Assembly: GCA_000727475.1 (NCBI GenBank)
Contig: KL647307.1
Location: forward strand, 2,306,749-2,370,748
Reading direction: 5' to 3'
Source: Sarcocystis neurona
Taxonomy: Eukaryota > Apicomplexa > Conoidasida > Eucoccidiorida > Sarcocystidae
DNA length: 64,000 bases
Under the pieces are notes generated by a model that was not told the DNA's origin, did not search any database, and was given only the letters and a program-made list of their open reading frames with translations. Position numbers and translations under genes: made by a program. This document shows positions 1 through 13,000 of the stretch, piece after piece (positions within the stretch are counted from its first letter, which is position 1; the number at the start of each line of letters is the position of its first letter).

Positions 1-969
1 TATATGTATATGCATAAGTACGTGTATACATGTATATATATATATATATATGTATGTGTTCGTCTATGTATATGTGTGTACATGTCTTGTATGTATGTAC
101 ACGTACGTCTACGTGTATTTGTGTGTATATATGCCTATGTATGGCTGTGTGTGTGTACGTGTATGTTAAAGTATATATATATATATATGTGTTTGTAGGC
201 GTATGCGTGTATCTGTATGCATGCGTCCCATGTGTGTGAGCGTGGTAGCCACCACCGGGTATCTGTTTTCGCTGAGAGCTGCAGTGGACGGTGGGGTGCA
301 TATCATGTCTTCCTCTTCTTGTATTCTACTGCGAAACGTCCTCTTTCTATTTCTGTAGCACTCCCAACACGCATATCTCCCTATATCTCTTTCCAGCCAC
401 ATACATATATAAATATATATATGTATTCTCGTGGGGACGAGCATACCTCTTTTTGCTGTCTCGTACTCTCTTTCTGTCTCCGTGTCTTTCCCTCGCATGC
501 CGTTGACGCGGCCACTGCGTCCATCGGCCGCCTCTGCGCGTGTATGCGTGAAGATACGGCTGCTGCTGCGTAGTACCTCCTCTTCGGAGACACTGCCGTG
601 GCTGCAGCACTGCTGCTGGGCTGCTGTTGTTCCACAGAGTCACCTGCTCTGCTGCGACCCTCTGCTCTGCTGCTGCTGCGACACAGTGCTGCTGTTGCTG
701 CCGCCTCCCTGCTGCTATCCTCTGCTCTGCTGCTGCTGCGACACAGTGCTGCTGTTGCTGCCGCCTCACTTCTCCCCTCGCTGCTGCTGGAACTGCTTCG
801 TAGAAACTGCTGCTGCATATGCTACTGCAACAACTGCTGCTGCAAGTGCTCCTGCGTCAACTGCTCCACAAACTGCTGCAATTGCTGCTGCGAAGGCCCC
901 TGCAACTGCTGATGCGAAGGCCCCTGCAACTGCTGCTGCATGTTTGTTTCCGCTTTTTTGTCGCCGCAG
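1..969 (+). other. intron (3' part) upstream of the first visible exon
   Basis: No exon was found here. Bases 1-460 are TA/TG/GTATAC microsatellite. Bases 560-960 are CTG/TGC-rich and include a 47-bp block repeated exactly at 60-bp spacing. It ends in a usable acceptor (cgccgcag) at 969. The exon carrying the preceding BC residues must lie left of the window. Confidence 0.7.
661..767. repeat. 60-bp tandem duplication in CTG-rich tract
   Basis: The 47 bases at 661-707 recur identically at 721-767, with period 60. The unit mixes CTG triplets with a gcgacacag core. It sits in intronic sequence just upstream of exon 1. Confidence 0.85.
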
Positions 970-1056
970 TCCTTCAGGCCGACCGTCGGACTGGTGCATG
1001 AGCTCACGTTCCGGCCCTCCCGCTTCGTGTGGGGGTACTTTTCTATTGGCAGCAAG
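970..1056 (+). CDS. ACC: ACC exon 1 (of those visible): biotin carboxylase C-terminal part
   Basis: Reads [13 protein letters not shown] then [11 protein letters not shown]. This matches the BC-domain stretch that in animal ACC reads F-K-P-S-S-G-x-V-Q-E-L-x-F and V-W-G-Y-F-S. It runs for 29 codons, phase 0 at both ends, between acceptor ccgcag and donor gtacgg. It lies close to the ATP/biotin lid region of the BC fold, after the ATP-grasp core encoded to the left. Confidence 0.9.
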
Positions 1057-4000
1057 GTACGGCTCTTCTGTTTTCTGCTTCTTTCAGAAGGGCGAGCTGT
1101 TCTCGTCTGCATCTTCTTCTTCCTCGTCTTCCAGTAAGGGGAGGTCGCCGTTATATGTGTCTCCTCCTACTAGCAAGGCCCGGCTGTTTCGATTTTTTCC
1201 TTCATTTCGGTGCTTTCCTTGGTCTTCTTCGGTGTCCGTTTCTTCTTGGACCTTCCCATCTTTGTCTTCTTCGGCTTCTTCTCTTTGGGGGTTTGTCTCT
1301 CCATGTATTTTCCCTTCTCTTCTGGGCCTGGGCGTCTTCTATTCTTCTGCTCGGCGCCCGCACTGCCTGCCGGACAAAACAGCAGCAGAAAGCGCCCACT
1401 TTAAACGACGCAGCGAAACACGTGCGTCCTCTTCTCCTCTTCTTTCCTGACGTCCTCGACGCTGGAAAAGGAAGACACGCACTCGTATATATATACGTAT
1501 GTGTCTACGTGTATATGTATATGTATATACAGATATTTTACCACATATACACACTTGGGTATGTACATGCATGGGTTTATTCATATATACTTGTCAACGC
1601 AGGTATATTCGTATATGTGTCGGGAAAAGAAAGTGAAGGATCACTTATATTGTCTCTGCATGCACATATATATATGAGGACACATACAAGCACTTATGTA
1701 TTCACGTATATACATTCGTACATACATATAAATGTATGTGTATATGTGCGTGCCGTGGGTATGCGTCCATAGAAATATACTGCTGGATAAGTGTATGTGT
1801 GTGGGCGTTATATGTACCAGTGGACTGTACTTCTGTATCGCCCGTGTCGGTGCTGCTTCTGCTGCTTCTGGCTTGGTTGCTACAGGGAAATATTCACGCC
1901 TTCAACGACGCGCAGTTCGGCCACCTTTTTGCTCAAGGAAAGGTAACCGCTCGTCCTGCCAAGAGCTGAAGAGACGAGACGGCAGCAGCAGAGACGAGAC
2001 GGCAGCAGCAGAGACGAGACGACGGCAAGAGAAGAGAGTGAAGCTGCTGCAAAAGCGGCAGGAGCAAAAGAGGAGACAGCAGCAGCAGCAGCAGATGAGG
2101 AGAAGGCAGCGGTAGCAACAAGAGAAAAGCAAGCAACAGCGGATGAGAAAACAGCACCAGCAGAGACAAGAGAAGGGAGAGAGCAGCAGCAGCCGATGAG
2201 GAGAAGACAGCGTCAGCAGCAAGAGAACAGTGAGCAGCAACAGCAGCGGATGAGGAAAAAGCAGCACCGGCCTCGACAAGAGATGAGCGAGCAGCAGCAG
2301 CAGACGAGAAAGCCGTAGCAGCATCAGCAGCAGCAAGAGAAGAGAGAGCAGCAGATGAAGACGAGAGCAGGCAGGGCGGGAGCAGCGGTCGAGGCGAAAG
2401 AAGATCCTCGAGGAGGCAGAACTGCGGTGGAAGTAGCTGCAGTAGCAGCCGTGGCGGGTCGCGCAGAACCGGCTGATTTCTGCAGCAGCAGCAGTGTGGG
2501 CGAAGCAGCAGCAAGAGGATAGGCCTTGTGGGGTGACTTCAGCAGCAGGAGTTGTAGCAGGACGCACATAGCAACAGCAGCAGCAGCAGCGAAATTGAGA
2601 AGACGCAGTCCTGCAGCAGAAACAGAAGGAGTAGCAGCAGCACAGGAAACCGCGCAGCACCTTGCAGCGGGAAATCCACATATATATATATATATATATT
2701 AAGGCAAGGCAGCTGAGAGAGAAAGAGAGAAAGGAAATGGATAGATATATGCAGAGAGAGAGCGAGAGAAATTTCAGTCGAAGGGGCTGCAGCGGCAATG
2801 GCTGAAAAGCGGCAGCAGCAGCAAATTGTCGGGCGACGCGGCGAAGCAGCAGCAGTGGAAGGGCAATGCGGCAAGACAGGCTGCACCGTTGCAGTATGAA
2901 CCGGCCTACTGCAGCTACCGCAGCGAAGCCCGGCATCACCAGCAGCAGCGGCAACTAGCGAACTGCATGGGAAGCAGCAGCAGAAGCAGCAACTAACGAA
3001 CTGCAGTAGCTACTTGCTGCAGGTGAGAAGCAGCAGCAGCAGAGCAGCAAGAAGAGGTGCAGCGGAGGAGGAAGAGGCAGCGACGGCAGTGAAGGAAAAG
3101 ACTACTGCTCTCGGCGCAGGAGACGTTGGTGTGAGGTAGTGCTGCACTCGAAGTGAACTGCTGCGTCAACTGCAGCAGCAGACGCTGCTACAGCGGCAGG
3201 AGGAGGGGCCTCGACAGTTGCTGCAGCAGAAGCGGCTGATCGCGTGTATGCAGCACCGGCGCGTCGGGCTTCCTAGCTGTAGAAAATGAGCAACGCTTCA
3301 AATGAAGTGCGAGCAGCAGCTGCGGCAGCAGCAGCGGCAGGCGCAGCAGGCGCAACCGCAGCAGCAGGTGCAACAGCAGCAGCAGGTGCAACAGCAGCAG
3401 CAGGCGCAACAGCAGAAGCAGGTGCACCAGCAGAAGCAGGTGCGGCAGCAGCAGGTGCAGCAGCAGCAGTAGCGAGAGAGAGTGTCGCAGCAGAAGTGTG
3501 GCGCAGCAGCAGGAACGTGGCAAGGGCAGCGGCGCGAAGCTGCTGCAGCAGGACAGAGAGGCCATGCAGAAGCAAGAGATGCAACAAAGACAGAAGCAGG
3601 AGCGGCAGCAGAGGCAATGAATATATATATATATATATGTATTCAGCACCGGTAGACACACACGTGCAGCGGCGAAGCCAGCAGTTGATTCTCTTGCGCA
3701 CACGTATATATACGTATGAATTCTCACGCGGCATGTAGAGGCACGCGCATGCATCAATGTATACATGTGCAAGTTTTATATTAAGGGCTTTATGCATGGT
3801 GTCTACGCGTGGCGAGAGAACAGAAGAGAAAACGAGGGGTAGACAGATGGGAAGGGAGACACGGAAGGAGACGAAACAAATTGAGAAATCGAAACGAAGA
3901 CGGAGACGGAGGGAAAATGCGGGGAAGGCAGTTCTCCATCAAATGTGGTGGCTGCGTGAAGAGCGCAGTGGTGGTGTACGGTGGGGCCTTCTTGACGTTG

Positions 4001-7000
4001 CCCTCTCTTCTGAAAGTGGCACTCGTGCGTCTCTATCTATACACGTATATCTCTTCGCAGATAGAAAGTCCTCATTCATCTATATATATACATGTGTACA
4101 TATATATGTATGCATGCATGCGTATCTGTGTGTCTATCTATTCGTATATATACTCATACGTATTCTCTGTATCTCTCTACTATCTATCTCTACAGCTTAT
4201 ATCTACTACATGAATCTACCTATACGTCTACCTACTATCTATATCTACCTACACACGGATATATATTTACTTAGCATATCTACTATCTTCATCTACTCAT
4301 ATGTATATATATGTATCTGCTGCATCTCTCTACCCGTATATATACATATATATCTCCGTTATCTGTATCAATAGTGTCTCTCTCTACATATATATATATA
4401 TATATCCTCATCTATACCTATAGTAACTATCTCTCCCTATGTGTATGTATCTATTATCCATATTACGCGTATTTACTAGCTTTGTATACATATATATATA
4501 TATGTATATATAACGACCATCTATATCTGCTATATACGTCTACCTATATATATATATATGTATAGCTACTGTAAATCCCAACCTATGTATACATCTACAT
4601 ACATGTATCGATTATCTATATCTACACCATCTATCTATCTATCTATCTCTCTCTATATATATATCTCTTATCTATTAGTACTGTGTATATTTACTACCTG
4701 AATCTGCTATCTATATCAGCTACCTATATTCACACTGTATATATATATATATATTGTATCTATTTCAATATCCAGTCTTTCTCCACCTCTGTTTCTATAT
4801 GTCCTATATCTATATTTAATAATATAGACATATAATATCTCTCTATATAATATCTCTCTATATAATACCTCTCTATATAATATCTCTCTATATAATATCT
4901 CTCTATATAATATCTCTCTATATAATATCTCTCTATATAATACCTCTCTATATAATATCTCTCTATATAATATCTCTCTATATAATACCTCTCTATATAA
5001 TATCTCTCTATAATATCTCTCTATATAATATCCCTATATAATTTATATAATATCTATATATAATATCTATATATAATATCTATATCTATATACAACAATC
5101 TACACCTATATATAATATCTATATCTACTATCTTTTTATCTGCTATCTAGATATAACGTCTCTATCTGCTATTTCTATATCTATTCTCTATGCCTATATC
5201 TATCTCTCTTTCTCTCCATATATATACGCATACATCGACTACCTATATCCATACCACCTAATTCTACCTGTATATACCTGTATCTACTAAATATACATAC
5301 AATCTCTATCTACTCTCTAGACCTATATTTATACCTGCAACTACATCTACACATATATATGTATCTACTTATATCTATGGATACCTGTATCTGTCTCTAT
5401 GCATATACGTGTATATATATATATATTTATGCATATCTGTATCTCCCTATATCTACGTACAAGTATATTTGCGCTGTATGTATGAAACACCTTTCCATCT
5501 TCCCCGTATATCTACTATCTCTATAAATATATATATGTATAGATTACTTTCTGTGCGTATACCTACGTCTGCAGCAGCTGTATCTTCCCCCACATGTACT
5601 ATCCATCTATATTTTAATCTCTGTGTTTTTATATCTAAATTATATACACACAGGAGTCTGTCTCTGCCTTATTTGCTACGAACCTGCTGCTGTCTCTCGC
5701 CGTCTACGTCTGTGTGTATTTCTCTGAATTTCTTCTCTCGCCGTCTCCGTCTCCGTCTCCCTGTCTGCTTGTGTACATCTTCCTACTACTTCTGCTTCTT
5801 TATATATCTGTGCGTACCTCTCCACTGCACGTCTTCACTACCCACCTAGTCGTCTCTCCCTGCCTTCTCATATGGATATATATGTGCGTCTACGTCTGTA
5901 GGCAAGGTGTGCTTCACTTCACATATCCCAGCTTGATACCAATATACACACATATATATATATATATATATATACCTCTTCATGTCTCTGTGTATATCTC
6001 TACATGTCTGTGTGTATCTCCTCTGTCTCTCTGCCTTTCTGTGTGTCTCTGGAGGTGGTGGACGTGTATCTTTCCACTTCATATATTTCTGCGTCGGAGT
6101 ATACCTCTTGAGTGCGTGTCTCCGCAGCCCGTGTAGCTGCTGTCTTCGTGTAGGCTGCCCTGCAGCCTGTTCGCGGGGGCAGCAGCGAGGCCGACCCTCC
6201 CTTGCTGCGCTGTGCTGCACCTCCCTTGCAGGACCGTCGAGAAGCTATCAAACACCTGGTCCTCTCGCTGAAAGACATGACCATTCGCGGGGAGCTCCGC
6301 ACCAACGTCGAAGCGCTAATTCAAATTCTCGAGCACCCCGATTTCCTGTAAAACTTCCTGTAAAACTTCCTCTCCCCCCCCCTTCTCTTCGCCTTTCTCT
6401 GTCTCTATATGTGTGTGTGTGTATTCTCGCGTTTCTCTTGCTTTTCCTCTCCGCGTCTGCTGAGGGGTGCCTCCATTTTCTTTTCCTCTTCCGCGCGTCT
6501 CTCCGTCTTATTGGACTCCAAAGGGACTCTCTCCACGTCTCGCTCTCTGCCAATCCAACCTTCTGTCAGTCTGTGGCTGTAACTTCCTTTCTTCTCCTGC
6601 CTCTTCATCTTCTTCATCTTCTTCTTCCTCTGCCCCTTCATCTTCTTCGTCGTCTGCCCCTTCATCTTCTTCGTCGTCTGCCCCTTCATCTTCTTCGTCG
6701 TCTTCTTCATCTTCTTCTCCTTCGGCACCCTCTTATTCATCATCTTCTTGTTCCTCCTTCTCTTCTTCTTCGTCCTCTTCCTGTTCCTCTTCTTGTCCTT
6801 CCCCTTCATCTTCTTCCTCGTCTTCCCCTTCACCTTCCCCTTTTTCTTCTTCGTCTAACAGATGTACGTGTCTACTGAGGAATAGAGGGAGAACGGTCCG
6901 AGGCTGCAGAAATATTCCCCTTCATCTTCTTCCTCATCATCTTCGTCTTCCCCTTCATCTTCTTCGTCTTCCCCTTCATGGGCTTCCACTTTTTCCTTAT

Positions 7001-10000
7001 TTATCTCTTTTTGTGCACATTTCTACGTCTTTGTGTCCTGCTGTCGCTTCTCTTCGTCTCTCGCTGGATTCACCACCGAGTGTCTCATTTTCAGTTCGTT
7101 GCTTCGGAGTTTTGCCCGCCTTCCTCTGCGTCTGTCCGTCTCCTCACGCGCGTTTCTCCATCCATTCACCGTCTGCTCGCTCTACGCTCTTCCTCGCTGT
7201 CTCCGTCTCTTCGGCTCTCCCGAGTGTGTCTCGCAGCAGACGCGTTTTTCCGGCGTGTGCGTCCGTGTCGCTGGTCTCTCCCTGCGTCTCTCCAGAATTA
7301 CTATCTTCACAAATATATGTGTCTGTTTGCGTGTGTGCGCCTATCTTGGCCCCCGGTGGCGGGGAGCGAGGGGTCCTTTTCGAAAGTCAAAAAGAGGAGA
7401 AGAAGACACGGCCACGGCTGCTGCTGTGTGAAGGAGAGGGGAACGTTTCGTCTCTTTTGTGTGTGTCGGGGTTGCTGCTGCTGCGCGTGCCGTTGCAGGG
7501 CCAACAACACGCACACGACGTGGCTGGAGCAGAAGGTGAACTTCTCTTCGAATGGAGACGGGGTCTCTTCTGCGCTGCTGCTCGGCGTGCTCCTCGCCGC
7601 AGTCTTCGAGTCCTACACCCACTTCCGCAAGTCCGAGGCAGAGTTCATCAAAAAAGTGAGTCCCCAGCCCCATTTCCGGCGTCCATCTCTTCTTGTGTTT
7701 TCTTCTCGAGGTAAACGATCATTCCTGCTCCGGAGACAACCGCATGCGCTGGCTTCGCTCAGGCGTGGCTCTGCTGCAGCCCTGCTGCCCGTCTGCCCTC
7801 GCAGGGGGTCTGGGGTGCTCCTCCTGCAAGCAGCACACCCTCCGGTGTACGTACACCAGTTCGTGTCCCGTGTCTCGTCTCCGCTGTTGTGACTTCCCCA
7901 GCAGCTCTCTCTCACGCGGTGTACATACACCGATTTGTGTCCCGTGTCTCGTCTCCGCTGTTGTGTCATTCCCAGAAGCTCTCTCTCACGCGGTGTACAT
8001 ACACCGATTTGTGTCCCATGTCTTGCGTGCGCTGTTCTGCCTTCACCTGCGTCCCCCTTACGCGGTGTACATACACCGAGGCTGCGGCTTGTGAAGCAGG
8101 GCCTCCTGGCCCTCTCTTCTCTCGTGGCGCAGCGTGCGGCCGTCTCGTGCTGCAAGGGGGCAAAGCTCTCCTCTCTGCCGCTTGTTGATCTTCCGAGGAT
8201 CAATAAAGATACATAGTTATGTCTTCTTTTTCTGTGCTGTGAAAAGAGAGAGACGCAGACACCTTGTGCGCGCATGCGTAGATATTGTAGTGTACATATA
8301 TATGCTTGTGGCCGTTCCTCTCTTCAGTCTGAGATGAGCACCACCAAATACATCTCTGTCTATAGACATATGTGTGTACGAATACTAGTATATACTCCTG
8401 TTTATGAATGTGTGTATATATATATATATGTATACATGTATATATGTATATATGTATACATATATATATGTATATATGTATATATGTATATATGTATATA
8501 TGTATGTCTGTATATATATATATATACATATATGTATAGGTGATATTTTTTCCTGTTGTTTCTGTGTTACAGATAGACACTTGGAGGTAATGCATTTCTC
8601 TGTGTGCAGTAGAAGTGGGTGGGGGTGGTGCCCGGCGATGTGTGCGACGCGCGTGAGAAGCGGTTTCAACGCGTGGCATTGCAGGGACGCGTGATGAGTG
8701 TGTGGCTGGGGGGGGGGGGTGCTGCTGTGACGCTGGTGCGCCCGTGTGAGAGGCGAGTTGCTGCTGCTGTGACTGTTTGCCGGCCGGCAGGTGGAGCAGG
8801 GGCAGCTCCCACCGTCGTTGGCGGTCGCCTACGAGAGTGTCCTGGTCCACCGGGGAAGGAAGTTTACCCTGCCGTGCAGCTACGCGGGACCCCACACCGT
8901 CTGCGTGAAGCTTGACCGCAGCAGCACGTCCGTACACATCCGACGCATCACGTCTGCTGCTGCGGGCGGCGCCGCAGGAGGAGGAGGAGGCTCGGCCGCA
9001 GCGGGAGGCGGAGGCGCCGGCGGAGGAGGCGGGGGCGGTGGCAGAGGCGGCGGCGGAGGCGGAGACGGAGGAGCGGGAGGAGGCGGAGCGGGCGAAGGCG
9101 CAGCCGACAGCGAATACGCAGATGGCGGCTTCCTCGTGAAAGGTGGCTTCGACGGGAAAAGTCGAAAGGTCTACTTTAAACGAGATTCTACCGGCCTGCG
9201 CGTTAGTGTTTGTGGCACGACTTTCACATTCTCAAAAGAAGCAGACCCCACCCAGGTAACCACTTCCGGCGCGCCACATTCGTCGAATTCTCTCCTGCTG
9301 CTCTTCGCTGCTGCTACTGCTCTTCGCTGCTGCTGTTCATCGCTGCTGCTGTTCTTCGCTGCTGCTGTTCTTCGCTGCTGCTGTTCTTGGCTGCTGCTGC
9401 TGCTGCTCTTTGCTGCTGTTTTTCGTTGCTGCTGCTGCCTTTTGCTGCTGCTGTTCCTCGCCGCTGCTGCTCTTCGCTGCTGCTGCAGCTGCTGCTTCTC
9501 TTCCTTCTCTGTGCTGCTGCTCTTCACTGCAGCTGGTGGTGATTCTCCTCCTCCCATTTTGTGCTGCTGCTGTTCTCTGCTGCTCATGCTGCCCTTCCTC
9601 CTCCTCCCCCTCTCTGCTGCTGCTGTTCTCTGCTGCTGCTGCTGATGATTTTTCACCTCCTTTTCTGTGCTGCTGCGGTTCTCTGCTACTGCTGCTGCCC
9701 CTCGTCCTTTTCCCCCTCTGCTGCTGCCGTTTCTTGCTGCTGCTGTTCTCTGCTGCTGCTGCTCTTCGCTGCTGCTGCTCTTCGCTGCTGTTGCTGCTGC
9801 GTTTTCTCTCTCTTTTTGCCTTTCTTTACTTTTTTCCCGCCGCCTTCTCCTTCGTTCACTGCCTCTCATTCATCTACTTTTATTCCTCCTGAATCCCCCT
9901 TCGCTTCCGTGTTCCCCTGGCGTCGCCGGCCGTTGCCGTGGCCTCATTTCTCTCTCACGTTCGTGAATCTCCTTCCTCATTTCCTCCTTCTCCTCCTCTC

Positions 10001-13000
10001 TGCTGCTGCCGTTGCTGCTGCTCTCCGCTGTTGCTGTCCGCTGCGGACACTGGACTCTGCTGCTGCTGCTTTCTGCTGCTGCTGCTGCTGGACTCTGCTG
10101 TTGCTGCCGGGCTGTGCTGCTGCTGCTTTCTGCTGCTGCTGCTGGACCCTGCCGGAGTCTGTGGGCGGCGCTTTTTCTTCTTTTTGCTGCTGCTGCTGCT
10201 GCTCTGTGGACTTGGTGCTGCCGTCGTTGTCTGCGGTCCTGCTACTGCTTGTGGCCGGGAACTGGCAGGTTCGGCCTGCGGTTAGCGGAAAGTTGGTGCG
10301 ATGGCTCGTCGCCAACGGGCAGCACGTGGTGAAGGGGCAGTCGTACGCAGAAATCGAAATTATGAAGATGTATATGCAACTACACATGGAAGAAGGCGGA
10401 AAACTGATGCACGCGATGGTAGGCCCACCACAACCCCACCTCTCTTTTCAGGAAGACCCACCACAACCCCACCTCTCTTTTCAGGAAGACTTCGTGTATA
10501 TATGTATGTCCGTTAAAGTTCCCCTTTCTCACTCTCTCTCTCTGTCTATGTCTGTCTTTGTCTATATACTTCTTCACGCATATGCGCATGCATAGAAGTA
10601 AGCTGCACATAAGTACATATGTTCATATTTCTATGCGTATATTCACACTCCAACATATACACCTTGACTCTCTCTGTGTCTCTCTCCATATATATACATA
10701 TGTATCTGTATACGTGTAGGTGTATATGTATATGTATATGTCTCTGTTCGTTCTACATATATGTCCATCTATGTATTTATACAGGCCTAGGGTCACACTC
10801 TCACATATACGTTTAATCTTTTCCTTTCTATTTCTCTGTCTCTCTTCTCCATATATGTATTGACATATATATATCTCTGTGTTCCCTACATATACATATA
10901 TATATATATATATATAGATATTCCTCTCTTTCTGTATCTCTCTCTCTATACGTGTATATCTCTCTCTCACATATATATGTGTGTATGCGTGTGCCTTTGT
11001 TATCTTCTCTGTCTCCTCCTCTATCTCTCTCTATCTCTCTTCTACATATATATATATATATGTGTATATATGTATATGTGTATATATGTGTATATATGCG
11101 TATATGTGTGTATATGTGTGCGTCTCTGTTATTTGTATGTGTGTCTCCCTCTGTCTTTTTGTGTCTCCTTCTTCCCCACTCTCGCTGTCTCTATCACTCT
11201 CGCTGTCCACGTGTGTGTCTCTACCCCTCTCTCTATCTCATACATATATATATGTATATGTATATATATATGTATATATACATATGTCTCTGTTTCTTCT
11301 GTCTATCTGTCTCTATGTGTTCCTATATCTCTCCCTCCACGTACATATGTATGGATATGTATGTCTGTGTGTGTCTATATTTCTTCTATGTATCTCTAAC
11401 TCTCTCTCTATCTCATACGTACATATATATATATGTATATATGTATATGTATATATGTATATGTATATATGTATTTGTATATGTATATATATATGTGTAT
11501 ATATGTATATATATGTCTCTGTTTCTTATATCTAGCTGTCTCTGTATGTACTTCTATCTCTCTCTCTACTTACATATGTATGGGTATATATGTCTGTGTG
11601 TGTCTTTATTTCCTCTATCTCTCTCTACCCCTCTCTCTATCTCATACATATATATATGTATGTATGTGTGTATGTATATATGTATGTGTCTCTGTTTCTT
11701 CTGTATGGCTGTCTCTGTTTTGTGTTCCTCTATCATGCGTATATGTGTAGGGCGCCTATTTATCTCTCTGTCTCTTTTATCCGCTTGTATATATATGCAT
11801 GTACATATGTGCCGCCTTCATATTTTGTAGATGTATACCTCATATGTGTGCGTGTCTGTGTCTGTCTTTCTCTTATCCATGCGCCTGTGCACCCTCTCGC
11901 CGACAAAAACGGGTCTCCTTTTTCATTTTCTCTCCCTTTTCTTTCTTCTTCTTCTTTTCGACTTTCCTTTCCTCCCCCATCTCCTCCTATCGAATACGAC
12001 GCCATGCAGACCATCGCCCCTGGTCGCGGCTGCTGGAAAAATGCCTCTGTGTGTGTAGCTCATCGTGGGAGGTGTGCGTGTGTATGTGTGCGGGGTGCCT
12101 GCATGCGCTGCACCTGTGCTTCCCTATGAAGAGGCGTACTATAAATATCTTCACACATAAAATACTTCCAAGTACTTGAGGGGGGTCGTATATATCCTCT
12201 TCACACACACCCATAAATAAGCGTATATGCACGTGTAAATAATCTCCATACGTGTAACACACATATGTCCGTCTTTGCGTCTCCATCCACATACATATAC
12301 ATATGTACATATATGCACATATATATATATATATATATAGACATCCACATACATCCACATACATCTACATACATCCACACATATGCATTTACATATGTGT
12401 ATGTTTTCATCGAGTTGCTGCCCGTCTGTCTTTCCCATGTCTTTCGCCTTACCGGGATGGAGACGCCGTGTCAATGTGAAGAAGTCATTATATGTCCGCA
12501 GACGTATATCAAGCAGACGAAAAGAAATAGGAAGAGAGACGGAGACACAGAGACAGGAGAAAATCTTCCGGAGACACAGCGATATATATGTATAGACACG
12601 CGTATGCTCATGCAAATGTGCGTGGACCCGTATATCTACGTTTACCTCTCTCTATATACCGATGTCATATATATGCACATCACAGACGCATGCATATATA
12701 TATAAACGGATTTATGTACACACACACACATACATATTGATAGATAAACAAATATAGAGGTGTATATGTATATGACTCCTCTAGTAAGTTACTGCGCCTA
12801 TAAGACGGGATTACTGCAAAGCCGCACCCACGCCGCTGCTCGTCCACTTCATCTCTTCCATACAAGTCTTTCTGCTCTCTACATATACACACGTATATAT
12901 ATCTACTTATAACTATACATATATATATATATATATATATAGGTGGCTGAACCCTACCCATCGCTGCTTGTCCACTCCATCTCTTCCATGCATAGCGTTG

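Larger units (their letters stand above)
1943..6231 (+). other. intron 2 (4.3 kb)
   Basis: The longest fully visible intron. The first 1.7 kb (about 1975-3620) is CAG-rich. Then come purine-rich sequence (3790-3930), TA/TATC microsatellite with a 15-bp minisatellite (4030-5560), and a C/T-rich segment (5640-6060). The acceptor is ctcccttgcag at 6231. No ACC-like reading frame was found. Confidence 0.85.

Noticed and set aside
1..969. Search for an earlier biotin carboxylase exon (A-E-N-P-D-E-G, ATP-grasp motifs)
   Set aside because: None of the three plus frames shows it. The sequence is microsatellite and CTG tract, so the preceding exon is outside the window.
7844..8077. CRISPR-like array of repeats with regular spacers
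   Set aside because: The spacers are themselves conserved copies (tandem duplication), the host is a eukaryote, and there are no cas genes.
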